The position numbers were made by a program, and so were the translations under genes. From Calvatia gigantea (Eukaryota; Basidiomycota; Agaricomycetes; Agaricales; Lycoperdaceae), in assembly GCA_025093985.1 (NCBI GenBank), contig JACAAK010000009.1:1798001-1862000 (forward strand): 64,000 nt of DNA. The letters run 5' to 3'. The notes under the pieces are model-generated. The model searched no databases and was not told the origin of the DNA. It saw only the letters and a list, made by a program, of their open reading frames with translations. How positions within the stretch are numbered: the stretch's first letter is position 1; each line of letters starts with the position of its first letter. Shown here one piece after another: positions 50,191 to 63,141 of the stretch.

Positions 50191-52402
50191 TTACGAAAGG
50201 GAATCTTCTTTCACACCTCGGTAGAGAATGAGATTTGGGAAAGGCCCATGCAAGTGCTAGTGATCGTCAGAAACGCATATCAACGACGAGGAGGAAAACT
50301 CACGAATCTGTACATGCCAGACATCCTCATTCTCAGGAAGCATTTCCCTGGAAATGTCTTCCGTTCGGGTGACATCCACACATCCCAGAGTGGGTGGGTT
50401 TTTGGTATGGCGATCTCCAAATTTTTCCGGACAATGTCCCAGCCTCTTCCATTATAGTGCAACCCAAGAACCCGGACGAGCTGTTGAAGGTGGTTGTGGA
50501 AGACCGTGTGATACATGCGGGTATAAACATCTTCAAGGTCCTCAGCGATGATCGAATGTCCGGAAATGAAGTCTAATTCCACCCCAGTCGACTCGCGGAG
50601 AGTGGGCGGGTGAACCCGGAGCCCGCCAAAGTCCCGAATGATAAATCCCTTGATCTCCTTGGTCTTGAGATCGAAGCGGGCAATACAGTTCTGGGGATGA
50701 CACTCGAATGCCACTCCGTTCTTCAAAACTGAAGGTAGGAACGCCCTAAAAAAGACGGCTACAAATCTGCATTGTGTTAGCACTTGTTTAATATCCGAGG
50801 AGAGCGATTTACTTATCCAACCACTGCGCCCGTTTGTCCTCGGTATCAAGATCGAACACGCGGATGACAGGAGATACATCACCACCTTCACCTGCATGTC
50901 CACTTTCGACAAGGGAAGTGCAGACGATGAGTCTCTCTCCACGTTCTTCACTTGTGTTTTCATAACACTCCCTCACGATGGCTGCGCAATGTTTCGCAAT
51001 TTCGCCGTTTTCGTGACTGTGAACCGCACTCGCAAGTTCTTTAGCCACAGTGACGACATTTGGATCGAGTTCCAACGCTGGAACAACTTGCGCCGAGAAT
51101 CGGGGCCCGAGATAGGCCGATTCGGGTGAAATAGTGCGGACGGCAGAAGTGAGCTTGATGCCAACGCCGAGTTTAAGGGATAGTTCGCGGTAGACACCCG
51201 GAACGATGACAGAGCTAAACATAGGATATTGAATGATCGTTAAGCACTCCGTTGGGTTAAAAAAAAAAAACTTCCGCACCGTATGCTTTGTTGGGCGCGG
51301 AGGTCCAGATTGAATTCTTCCGGGTAGACGTGAACACCGGAAAACTTCTCTTGGACATGAGCAGTTTGAAGTTCGTGGATCGGGACGACGGCGTAACCTT
51401 CCGGAACGTCCAAGGGTTTACCAGCTTTCTGAGCGGCCGCATTCAATAACGGCTGGATTAACTCCTCGAATCGATAGGTTATTTTCAGGTCGCCGTTCGG
51501 AACGGCCACAAAGCGGAGTTTGGGATTATACAGGTCATACGAGCCCGGCGTTATATCCCTCATCGGAGGTAAGAAACGGCGCGTTTTGTGCATCTATACC
51601 AAGCTTATGATAAGTCCCCCCTGAGTGGGCGAGTGCACTCACTGGATGCGTGGGATGGCCTTCCACAATAGACTCCTCCCAGTCTATGCTGGGAGAATCA
51701 AAAGTTGGAGCGGCGGGTGGGTTCTCGAATGAATGCGCTAAGAAGGACAGACAGAATTGAACACTATCCAGAAGCATTGAGGAGAGGACGAACTCTGCCA
51801 TTCTACAGCGGACGTGAATTCTTCTCCAATATCTTTGGCAACAGCAGGATCCAAATTCATGGCCTGGGAAAATGCGCTCCATATACTCAAAGGTCCCTTG
51901 TTTGGCGAGAGGATCGTAGACTTTTCCATATTCCAACCTGGTCCGCTTAAGATGTTCAAGACGGCAGCAGTTAGATCTGGATGCTGGAATCGGGACCTTT
52001 AACAGAGGTACGCTTTGCAGTTGAATCCATCTTACCAGCCGGACATCTGGTGAACCTGTCTGGGTAGCGCACACTTCCAGGACTAGTGGCATCATATCAA
52101 GTGGGTCTAGGAGACCTATTTCTTTGGCGCGATCATCCCTGGCCGTCGTGTTTAAAAACAGGCAGATGGCGAAGAGGAATGACCGCTAGAACATCCGCGG
52201 CTGTATATGCACGGTCGAGGGGGACTTCTGGTTTAATAATGACAGTGAAACCGGTGGCTTCGAAACCTTCGAGCGGAAAATAAAGAGCGCGAACGAGGGA
52301 TTCTGTGACGAGGCAGGAGAGCAGACGAACGGTGGATGCTAGCGCAGCACGTTCCGCAGGGGGGAAAGAGCGTGCACCAATAGTAAAGGTAGATAGCGAC
52401 AT
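50191..52402 (-). CDS. IucA/IucC-type NIS siderophore synthetase B, one apparent +1 frameshift
   Basis: Paralogue of synthetase A with the same domain order and intron sites. The start MSLSTFTIGARSFPPAERAA is followed by LLSCLVTESLVRALYFPLEG. Then come IGLLDPLDMMPLVLEV, GHPTHP with an intron directly after it, MHKTRRFLPPMRDITPGSYD, YNPKLRFVAVPNGDL, VVPIHELQTAHVQEKF, YLGPRFSAQVVPALELDPNV, NGVAFECHPQNCIARFDLKT, IIRDFGGLRVHPPTLRESTG and KCFLRMRMSGMYRF. The last small exon is provisional (PFPNLILYRG, stop at 50191). Near 52138 the frame reaches TGA after FKHDGQ; dropping one base gives DDRAKEIGLLDP, which aligns without gaps to copy A. Otherwise complete, so it is the better candidate for an active enzyme. 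Product and substrate cannot be read from sequence. Confidence 0.88.
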
Positions 52403-52984
52403 AGCCAGTGAACTGAAGACACGAGTCTGGAGCAGTAGATTGAAGTTGAAACGTTGATATACAGTTGAGATGATTATGGCGAAATTGGGTTGCCCGTTTT
52501 AGTCAAAAGGATCAAGAAACCGGTTTAGGCAGGTGCTAGTAGGGGCAAACAGTGGGAATAAGAATGTGAGTTGGATCGAATGGAAACACACCCGGAAATC
52601 GGTCTGGCACGCATTTGTCCATGTGAACATGGAACTCACGGAGCGAACTGAAGGAGCATGGGTGGGAAAGACAGTGCCTAATGAGTTTAAATCCTGGGAA
52701 GTGGGAAGTGACGTAACGCGATGCGGCCAATTCGACCACATTTGATCGTGATGAACCAACCTCTCTAACTGCCGTTTACCTCGCTCGCTATTTATTATAC
52801 TTAGCTCAGCTCAGACCGGAACCTGGCCTCAAACCATGGGAAGAATTTAGCGATCACATTTCCTGCAACTTTCTCATTCAGTGCCATCCTCCGAGATCTC
52901 ATCCGATGGGGGCCTCATGCATGACATACTCCGCCGGGAATATCAGCTCTCTGCCCACTCTCAGTTCGTCTTTGTGCCCCTCCA
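52403..52984. promoter_or_regulatory. Divergent promoter of NIS synthetase B and the ABCC transporter
   Basis: 582 bases between two divergent starts, so both may be co-regulated. A CCAAT lies at about 52725-52731 (gccaattcg), a possible CBC/HapX half site. An AT-rich tatttattatac lies near 52789-52800 on the transporter side. No exact ATCWGATAA here. Confidence 0.45.
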
Positions 52985-55900
52985 ATGTCCAAAGAACGCG
53001 AAAGCACTGAAAAATCTCTTCCCTCCCAGGAGGTACAGAAACCTCGAAACCAAGCCATTGAGCTTGATCGTGGCGAGGAACTCGTTCGGTATCGCAAACG
53101 GTGGTGGCAGCTATGGTGAATACATCTTGCTTGTTCTAGATCTTGGTCTCATTGCAACTCTTGACAGGATACCTAAAAATCCACCCCCTCCACCTCCAAA
53201 TTCTATTGACGACGCTCCTGTGAGCTGTAAGGTTTTTAGGTCACCTCGAATCTCGCTGACGAATATGATAGACAATCCCCCTGGCGTATGCCAATATATT
53301 TTCTGTTTTTACCTATACATGGGTTACGCCCCTGATGGTAATGCTCCGTCCGTTGAGGCCTTGTATCGCTTTGGCTCACTCGCGAGTTAGAACCTTGGCT
53401 TCCAAAGGACTTTGCAGGCTTCTGATTTGTGGTCAGTAGACGAGTCTCGTTCAGCAGCGACACTGTCTGCTCGACTTGATGGTTCTTGGGAGCGAAGGAC
53501 GCGTTCGGCCGATGCATGGAACCAGGCACTGAGAAAGGGAGAGATCAAACCTGGCATCTTCCGGAAAACAATCTGGTGTATGAAATCACTTCCCAGCGGT
53601 AGACAGTTCAAGGACAAAGTTGCCTCATATGAAACCCAATGGAGGGAAGTGACCGGGATCAGAAAACCCAGCCTCGTTTTCGCTTTGAACGACACATTGG
53701 GCCGGTTTTTCTGGAGCGGAGGTGCTATCAAGGTACGATTTATCTTCACCTGCCCATCTAAAGGAGCTGACAGATTTTAGGTTGTTGGAGATCTCTCTCA
53801 GCTTATGGGTCCACTTCTAGTAAAGGTGCGATTCTTTGCACTCATGTCCGGTGTGCCCTTGTCACATATGTCCCATAGGCCATCATCAACTTCACCAAGG
53901 CGAGAGGTGCTCTCAAAGCTCGCGGGGAAGAACCGCCTAGTATTGGGCGTGGTATCGGAATGGCTATTGGACTTTTTTGTCTTATCATCTTGACAAGTCT
54001 CATGCAGCACCAGGTCTTTCTAAGCTTCCCATTATTTAACCTTTTTCTTCTGACATCGGTGTAGTTTTTCTGGCGATCTATGATGACAGGGATCTTATCA
54101 AGAACAGCACTCATTAGCTCGATTTATAAACGAGGCGTCAGGTTAACAGGCAAATCCAGGGTACATTTACCTAACAGTCAACTCGTAAATCACATCTCTA
54201 CGGACGTACGTACAATTTCCCTGCTTATTCCCCTGCTTACCCCTTCCTGACAAAGTTTTTATCAGGTTAGCAGAATCGACGCTGCTGCTCAATGGTTTGT
54301 AAGTTGGATTGCTCTTAAAATCTGCTTCAGCGTGACTCATAAGCCTTTCGTAGCACGCAGGTATGGTTTAGGGTCCGAAAGTACTCACATCCTCCTTACC
54401 AATGCTTTTTGTAGCGTGGACCGCCCCAATTCAAGTCTTAGTCTGCCTCATCATCCTCCTTGTCCAGGTAACAGTCCGCCACTGTTGATAGCCATGTATC
54501 TAACAGCTCATAGCTGGGCCCAGCCGCTTTGGCGGGCTTTGCACTCTTTGTCCTGATGGTACCAGTATCTTCATGGATAGCATCGCACCAATTTAGAATT
54601 CGCAGACGCTCTATGAAATTTACAGACCAGCGGTCAAAAACTATCCTAGAAGCCTTGGGTATGTTCATCTTCTGATCCGGGAGCTGGTGCTAACGTGGAT
54701 CGTTCAGGTGGTATGCGCATAGTCAAGTACTTCTCCTACGAGGTACCGTTTCTCAAAAGTAAGTGGATTCTTTGATCCGTGGTATAAATGTTCTAAAATT
54801 CTCTAGGAATCAATGAAGTCCGCGAAAACGAGCTGGAAGGCGTCAGAAAGATTTCCCACTCTCAGTCTGCCAGGTTAGTTGTCCGATGCCTACTCCCGGA
54901 CTTAGTTGACGTCCGACCCAGTGTTGCCTTTGCATACTCCACACCTATCCTAGCCGCCACCCTCTCTTTACTGGTTTATACTAAGATCAACCCCGACTTT
55001 GATGTTGCCGTGGTATTCGCATCGCTCAGTCTGTTCCAACTCCTTCGTCAACCCATGATGCTACTCCCTCGTGCCTTGTCAGCGATAACAGATTCTCGCA
55101 ACGCCTTCAATCGACTATCTAACGCCTTTCAAGCCGAATTGATGCCAGAAGATGCGTTCACCATCGACAGAGACCAAGAATACGCATTGACGGCCCAGAG
55201 GGTTACTTTGGAATGGGAGGAAGGAGGAGGAGAGACAACTAACAAGCCATTCCAAGTCAGGGACATAGAGATGCAGGTCAAGCGAGGGAGTTTGGCGGCC
55301 ATTGTTGGACGCGTTGGATCTGGGAAGTCCAGTTTACTGCAGGGTTTGATTGGAGAAATGCGCATGGTCTCCGGCAAAGTCACATTTGGCGGTGATGTTG
55401 CGTATTGTCCTCAAGTCGCATGGATTCAAAATGCGACATTGGTGAGAAGTGATCTTACTGTTATAATGATGGTGCTAATGTTTCCTCAGCGAGAAAACAT
55501 TTTATTCGGGCGTCCCTTTGACGAAGAACGCTACTGGAAAGTGATTGACGATGCTTGCCTTTTACCTGACCTTCGGCTCCTCGCGGATGGCGACCTGACT
55601 GAGGTACGTTAATATAACTTCCCCTGCCATTAGCTGACATTTCGCTCTCAGATAGGGGAAAAAGGCATCAACCTGAGTGGAGGCCAAAAACAGCGGGTGC
55701 GTCTAACCAACCCACCTCTGATATTCAATTGACGCGGAGTAGGTCAACATTGCAAGGGCCTTGTACTCTGATGCGGATGTTTTGATCTTCGACGACCCCC
55801 TCTCAGCCGGTGAGAACATAACCACCATACATTGCCAATATCCTAATTCCGTGTTATAGTCGACGCTCATGTTGGAAAATCCCTTTTTCACAATGCCATC

Positions 55901-58900
55901 CTTAACTCTGTTCGCACTCAGGGAAAGACTGTGATTTTGGTTACGCATGCTTTGCACTTCATTTCTTATTGCGACGAGATTTACATGATGGAGAATGGCC
56001 TTATCAAGGAACACGGAGGCTACCAGGAACTTGCTAGTAAAGAGGGTGATGTAGCACGCCTCGCGGCAGAATTTGGAGGAGTGAACGATTCAGACTCCGT
56101 ATCGGACAGGAGCTCTGAGACTATCCAGGATGAGTCAATCGACCAAGAGAAGCAACGGTCGAAAGAGCGAGCCCTGGATGCAGCCGGTACAGGAAAACTT
56201 GAAGGTCGGTTGATCGTGAAGGAGAGGCGCACAACAGGCTCCATCTCTGCCAAAGGTATCTGTGTTTTTAACCCTATAGAGAAGTCATCGCTGATGATGT
56301 TCCAAGTTTATTGGAAATATCTGAGTGCTGGTCGCGGTGTCTTGACTACTGCCGCTGCTTATGTTATCAATCATCTTCATGCAAGGAAGTCAGATCATGA
56401 ACACCTACATCCTAGTATGGTGGCAGGCAAAGTGAGTGCTCTCCACTTGTAAATTCCGGATGTACTCAATCAATCTTCCAGTACATTCCACCGCCCTTTC
56501 TCATTCTACCAAGGGATTTATGCCGGATTGGGCATCTCCCAAGCCGTCTTCACTTTCACGCTGTAGGTACTCCGCGGTTTTTTTATTCTCGTGACTCACG
56601 CCCGCTGGTAGGGGCATTATCATGGACACAATATCCTGGTTTGTCTCCGGCAATCTCCACCACGAAGCTATCCGTAATATCTTCTATGCACCCATGTCGT
56701 TCTTTGACACCACGGTCAGTCTTTTATATTTTCAAACATACATCATGCTGACCTGATAACAGCCTCTTGGTCGTATTATGGGAATCTTTGGAAAGGACAT
56801 CGATTGTGAGCCTTTTTTACCTTGAGAGACACATACGTTCTGATCCACCTTAGCCATTGATAATCAACTACCTAGTAAGTATTCTCTGCGTAATACTTCC
56901 TTGAGTTTATCTCACCAACCGCCGTAGTTTCTATGAGGCTCTGTCAGTAAATTGATATTTCATCCTAACCCAAAGTCTAACCTTCGCGGTTGTAGTGGCC
57001 CTTACCCTGTCTGGTGTCATTGGCGCCGTAGTCATCATCACTGTAGTGGAACATTATTTCAGTGAGTCTACAAGTTTCTGAGTAACCATGAATTAATGGC
57101 CTCATGAATGATTAATTGTAGTTATTGTTGTTGTTGTGGTTTCGTTGGGCTATCAGTACTTCCAGGGGTATTATCGTGCTAGCGCTCGGGAAGTCAAGAG
57201 ATTAGGTCCGACTCCCTGTTCAGATATCTCCTTTTACATCATCTTAAGCCCCGTGCGCCCAGATGCGATGCTCCGTTCTATCCTCTACGCTCACTTTTCG
57301 GAGTCTTTAACTGGTGAGATCTATCAATTGGTTGATCCACTCCCGCCTAATTGGCTTTCAGGCCTTCCGACTATAAGAAGTTACGGCGAGACTCCAAGAT
57401 TCTTGCGGGAGAATAAGTACTATATCGATCTTGAGAATCGTGCGCTATTTTTAACTGTGACCAATCAACGGTGAGCCAGGCCCACTCAGTGTTGATTATT
57501 TTCTTGACAATTTGCAGGTGGCTGGCCATTCGCCTCGATTTCTGCGGTGCAATAATGGTGTTTGCCGTACGTGAAGCTTATAGTTGATAACACTTCGTCA
57601 ACTAACACTGCAACAGGTTGCTATCTTTGCCGCTGTCGGTACTTCCGCTGTCAGCCCCGCTCAAGTCGGCCTCGTCTTGACCTACACAAGTGAGTTTATC
57701 TGAATTGGTCTGTCGGAATCAACATCTCATCTTCGTTCAGCAACACTAACGCAGTTATGTGGGTTGCTCACCCGACAAACTGCTGACGTTGAGGTGAATA
57801 TTTTATTTCAGTTCTGTCGTTCTTGTCTGAAATGGCTTCAACAGAATTACATGAATTCAGTGGAAAGAGGTGTGTCCTATCAAGCTGAGACAAAGATTGA
57901 TTCTGATGAAGTGTGGACAATAGTGGTGCACTACAGTCGTGAGGATTTGATCGAACAGGAAGCGCCGCATGAGATTCCCGACAATAAACCTCTTGAGACT
58001 TGGCCCCAACATGGGTCGGTTGAGTTCAGAGATGTCGAGATGAGCTACAGGCCCGGTCTACCAAATGTCCTCAATGGCATTTCTTTGTCAATTAAAGGAG
58101 GCGAAAAGATTGGGGTTGTTGGGCGAACAGGGGCTGGCAAATCATCTCTAACCTTGACTTTACTACGCATCGTTGAATACTCTGGACAGATCACCATTGA
58201 TGGGTATGTTCTCTCCCGTTTGTAAGGAAGAAAGTTTTTGATTTCTCACTCTGCTGATAGCATTGACATTGGTAAACTCGGGCTTCGTGACCTCCGGATG
58301 AAGGTATCTATAATACCCCAGGATGTGAGTTGTCCCTTTCCCCCCACATTTCAGACTTCATGGAATTTCGGAAGCCTCTTGTGTTTAGCGGGACTGTCAG
58401 GGCTGCTCTGGATCCCTTCGGGCTTTATGACGATGCTCAACTATGGGACGCTCTTCGGCGTTCGTCCCTCGTCAGAGCAAACGAGCCGCATGGAAATCAA
58501 GCCCCCTTCACTCTTGACACGGTGATCGAGCCAGAGGGATCAAATTTAAGTGTTGGCGAACGGTCTCTTCTCAGCCTTGCTCGCGCACTTGTGAAGAACT
58601 CAAAAGTAGTTATACTCGATGAAGCCACGTAAGTTGTCCCAGTCTTTTACACCAGTTGAGTCACTGATCTTTTGTCACAGCGCCTCAGTAGACCTGGAGA
58701 CGGACAAGAAGATTCAAGATACCATTGCTTCTGAATTCCAAGATCGCACATTAATTTGCATTGCCCGTAAGTTAAAGGGGTTTTCAAGATGGTCAGCGTA
58801 TTGCTCACTCTGCTTGGTAGACCGTCTCCGTACAATTCTTAACTATGATCGCATCCTTGTTCTTGATGCCGGTCGCGTCATTGTGAGCGTCTGCGCCTCC

Positions 58901-59043
58901 CTCCTTCGTCAGTTTTTCTAACATCGCGCCCAGGAATACGATACACCAGAAATACTTTTCCGGAAGGAAGGTGGGATATTCCGAGGCCTGTGTGAGAGAA
59001 GTAATATCACTTTGAGAGACATTCAAAGTACTTCCAAGGCCTG
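52985..59043 (+). CDS. Full-length ABCC transporter (Yor1-like), with apparent +1 frameshift
   Basis: TMD-NBD-TMD-NBD exporter without a TMD0. The start MSKERESTEKSLPSQEVQKP is chosen because it runs in frame into RYRKRWWQLW and the IPKNPPPPPP block typical of Yor1-like proteins. TMD1 includes RTLQASDLWSVDESRSA, FFWRSMMTGILSRTALISSI and HISTDVSRIDAAAQWF. NBD1 has Walker A GRVGSGKSS, signature LSGGQKQRVNIAR and Walker B VLIFDDPLSAVDAHVG. NBD2 has GRTGAGKSS, the degenerate signature LSVGERSLLSLAR, VVILDEATASVD and the H-loop CIAHRLRTI. It ends RGLCERSNITLRDIQSTSKA, stop at 59041. About 25 short introns. TMD2 starts with a +1 break at about 56369: AYVI continues one base later as IIFMQGSQIMNTY. 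ABCC pumps export conjugates and drugs; siderophore export here is inferred only from position. Confidence 0.88.
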
Positions 59044-59339
59044 ATGAGACGAATACGTAGCCAGTGTAACGACGCGAGGATTTACAATGTATAATTCTAG
59101 ATTTTATAGCTGCCTTTGTTCCGCCAATCCTCTGCCTACCAGCCTGAGGCCCATCACTAGCTGCCAACTGGGTGAATTTTTGAAACTCCGCCAGGGATGA
59201 GCCGAGTGTTTGGCGCAGCTAGGCTGCGGCACGTCGACTGTCAACTTCCGCTCGTTAGCTCTCTTCCACTCAATACGACCTCGCGTTATTCCACTTACTA
59301 CCGCCAGCCTTTCCTAGTCTTACTTTCGTGAATTCCACA

Positions 59340-60264
59340 ATGTCCGACCTGTGCCCTGTTTATGCGCCCTTTTTTAGTGCTATGGTATGTGTTTTTCCCT
59401 GCCAGGGTGTTTAGTTTCGAGTGGGCTGATGGGTGTTTGCTGTCGTAGGGATGTACCAGCGCCATTGTTTTTACTTGTGAGTTATTGCTCAATACCCTAG
59501 GCTGCTGGAATCAGTATAACCGACGTTCTGCGTTCTTCGGTTGCGGTCGTTAGGTATTGGTGCGAGGTGTGTAGTTTTCTTTACCACGCGTATCCCTCGG
59601 AGTTCGAGCTCATTGTATTCCTTCTGTGTACCTTTCTCTTTGTCGTGACTTGCCCGTGCGGAGTATAGTTATGGTACTGCAAAGTCGGGCGTCGGTATCT
59701 CCGCCATGTCAGTGCTGCGACCTGACTTGATGATGAAGTGTGTCGTCCCAGTTATTATGGCCGGTATCATTGCTGTATGTCCTCCTTCGCCTCCTTCGCC
59801 TCACCATCATATACTCACATAACTGGCCTAATCATAGATCTATGGTCTTGTTGTTTCCGTACTCATCGCTGGTGACCGTATGTTATCCCTGTTATCCTTC
59901 ACTCCATACCGACCTGGAACTCCCTGTACTAACCCATTCTTCGCCTTCTAGTGGACTCAAACATGTCGCTCGCCAAAGGCTTCACCCAGCTCGGTGCAGG
60001 TCTCTCCGTTGGTCTCGCAGGTCTCGCCGCCGGTTTTGCCATTGGTATTGTCGGTGATGCTGGTGTGAGGGGCACTGCACAGCAGCCCAGGCTCTTTGTG
60101 GGTATGATCCTAATCCTCATTTTCGCCGAGGTCCTGGGTCTCTATGGGTTGATTGTTGCTTTGATTATGAACACTGCTACTGGTACTATGACGGTGGGTG
60201 CTTTGTTCTGTTCTTGGTCCTTTTGAATCTGGTGTTAATGCACATGCATTTATAGTGCTCATGA
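59340..60264 (+). CDS. VMA3: V-type H+-ATPase proteolipid subunit c
   Basis: Rotor-ring subunit of the vacuolar proton pump, about 160 residues with four membrane helices. Start [20 protein letters not shown] after a pyrimidine-rich leader. Six small exons join in frame: [74 protein letters not shown] and [20 protein letters not shown]. Helix 4 reads [20 protein letters not shown] and carries the essential proton-binding Glu. The last exon adds TGTMTCS, stop at 60262. The very high match across the protein leaves little doubt; vma3 against the close paralogue vma11 is decided on the [12 protein letters not shown] start. Confidence 0.93.
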
Positions 60265-60592
60265 TGGGTGGATTAGTGTTTGTCCGATATTTGACTGCTG
60301 TTGGTGTTTGGGGTTCACCAAGGTGGTGTGTACGTGAAAATGCGGAGGTGGGAGGTTGGAGTTTGTGCTTGGATACCTTACTTGAGCTGCTGTGTCTTCT
60401 CCCTTTTGTTTTTATTACCACACAATGATGCTCATATCATCTGTGTGATACTCGGGAATAACGCAGCCCTACCCTGACCACATACACCAAAAATTATTGA
60501 GCCCATTTATGAGAAGTATAAGTGGGATATTTGCCATCACGTGACTGCATCAGAATTAATCAAGTCTTCCCAATCTTTTGGTGCAAGTGTGT
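60265..60592. other. Intergenic spacer
   Basis: 3' region of VMA3 and leader of DBP6; nothing else recognised. Confidence 0.45.
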
Positions 60593-63113
60593 ATGGCACA
60601 CGCTACCGAGGCATCGACCCAAGGCAAAGTAGTCACTATTCTTAAATACTGGTAATCCGAACGATATACTAATTTCTGGACAGGCAAAAACAACAGCCAA
60701 GAAAAGATACCTACGGCGCAAAAAGGATAGGCGAAAATTACGCACAAAACACCAGGCGGGTCTGGACGGCGCTGGAGATGGGCCTCAAGAATCCATTACT
60801 TTCAACGAAGATCCAGGACATGAGGGGCACAGTGAAGACACGCTACTTACACAACATGTAGAATCTTCACCGTCACGACCTGCAAAGCGTCGAAAAGTGG
60901 TAAAGGAACCGAAGAAGGATACTATGCCAGCAGTCAAGGAAATACCCTCATTAGAGAATATCAATGCAGATATTCAAATGGAAGAGGATATATTAGTACC
61001 ACTTCCAAAACGACGCTCGTCAACGCCTCCTCCGCTTCCTATTTTTCCCCTACCTGTGTTACCCAATGCCCCCTCAAAAAATGCACTGGTTCTTCAGGGT
61101 CTTGACAAAGCCATGGCGGATGCAGAGATTGTCGATCCCGACCTGGTACTTCCTATACCTCCCGAAGGCATAGATGATGGTGGTACTCGGTTGAGCGAGC
61201 GAATGAGAAAACGACTCCATGAATCTGGTATCTCAGAACTCTTCGCAGGTATGTCAGTTGAGAAACAGGCCAGGAGTGAAGCTTGAAACATCACAGTCCA
61301 GACATCCCTTCTACCATTTCTTATTCCAGACTCTTTCGTCCAGCGCCAATTATATACCTCTACGCAACCTACTCGCGATGTTTGCGTTTCTGCGCCGACA
61401 GGAAGTGGAAAAACACTTGTATATGTTTTGCCAATCATAGAGGTGAGTTAAGTATGACTTGGGGCGTAGTGTCAAGGTTTAAATGGCATTTTAGATCCTT
61501 GCATCGAGGATCGTCACCCAGTTGCGCGCATTAGTTGTTCTACCAACCAAAGACCTCGTTACTCAAGTTCGTGAAGTCTTCGAAGTACTCGGAAAAGGTC
61601 GCGGGTTAAAAGTATGGTCCTCGTTCTTTTATCTCGCAGTACGTGATATATGACATGGACAGATTGGGATAGCCACTGGCCAACATTCTTTCGCTCATGA
61701 ACAGGCCCGCTTGGTGGGTTCCCAGGCGCCCAAGTTTGTCCTAGAAAACTATTGCAAAACTGTACCGTGTTAACCAATCTTCCAGCCTACTTGGAGGCAC
61801 CAGCAAGGTCGACATCCTCATATGCACTCCTGGCCGGCTAATAGACCACCTGAATGGCACCCCCAACTTCACTTTGCAGCACTTGCGTTTTCTGGTAAGC
61901 ACGCCAGTCCAGATCAAGCTCTGACTGTTCCACCAACATTAATGTAGGTGATTGATGAAGCTGACCGTCTACTGGCGCAATCATTCCAAGATTGGCTTGC
62001 TCAGGTGCTGGCTGCCATTCGCTCACCGACAATTAATAAAAACTCCCCTGATCCGCAAGACGGCTTTTGTCCGTATCCTGACCCTGTTGCTCCCAACATG
62101 CTACACCGACTCCCTTACCCGCACCTCCCGACTTTCCTCACTGAAGAACGCGAGAGTTCATGTCAAAAATTACTCTTCTCTGCGACTTTGACTCGCGATC
62201 CTGGTAAAATTGCGATTCTAGGGCTCAGGGAACCTAAGTACTTCATTGTGCAGAAGAGGAAGGATTTTAGCGCGCAGAACAGTATCCTTGACGTTGTCGT
62301 AGAGAGGTTTTCTATGCCTTCCACGTTGCAGGTTAAGTTCACTAGTCATAGGAATTTGTTGGTTGGCATTGACAAAAAAGATCGCAGGAACGCATGGTCA
62401 TTTGCGAGTCATCGCAAAAACCTCTCATGTTCCTTCACCTCATCTTCGATAAGAACGTTACCGAAGCGCTTGTGTTCACTAAATCCGCAGAGTCGACGAC
62501 ACGCTTGGTCCGACTTTTCGACTTCTTCCAGGAGTGGAGAAAGACAGCGTCCGAGAAACTACCTCTTGTAGTCCGTGCGTATTCCAGCGATCTACCAGTA
62601 GGTGAACGAAAAGCAATTCTGGAAAGGTTCAAGGCACAGGATATCAACATGTATGCACAACTTTTCCTCAGCTCGTGTCCCTTTCTCATTGGATCCTAGC
62701 CTCATCTGCTCCGACCTTGTATCACGAGGTATCGATATTAACCATGTTTCGCACGTGGTTAGTTACGATGCTCCTGTCGACATGCGTAAATACGTGCATC
62801 GGGTGGGGCGAACTGCCAGAGCGGGTAGGGCTGGTTTTGCGTGGACTCTGGTTGAGGAGCAGGAGGTGTGTTGTCTCTTGTGTCAGACTTCACCAATTCC
62901 TGACGGTTATAGGCTCGCTATTTCAAAAATATGCTGAAAGATGCAGGCCATTCAGAACAAGTCAAGCGCCTGCGTGTGGCCGAAAAGGAGCTTACAGCCC
63001 TCACCCCTGGCTATGAGGTAGGACAATCACTTAAGAGCAACGACCGGGCTGGCTAACATAACCGAAAGGTGGCATTGAAACAGCTAAAGGAGGTATACAC
63101 TCGACCACGCTGA
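60593..63113 (+). CDS. DBP6: ATP-dependent RNA helicase DBP6/DDX51 (60S ribosome assembly)
   Basis: Nucleolar DEAD-box helicase needed early in 60S subunit assembly. Exon 1 reads [12 protein letters not shown]; after an intron a basic stretch ([18 protein letters not shown]) and an acidic/Pro-rich N-terminal region follow. Core motifs: [14 protein letters not shown] (Q-motif region), [15 protein letters not shown] (I), [14 protein letters not shown] (Ia), [26 protein letters not shown] (Ib), VIDEADRLL (II), [14 protein letters not shown] (III), [14 protein letters not shown] (IV), [10 protein letters not shown] (V) and [15 protein letters not shown] (VI). The SAT with an adjoining insert rich in Pro between II and III is typical of Dbp6. 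It ends [13 protein letters not shown], stop at 63111. All splices are in phase. Its stop lies 28 bases from the stop of the convergent Rsm1-like gene. Confidence 0.92.
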
Positions 63114-63141
63114 CGGTTGAAATATAATGTAGGGGCCTAAG

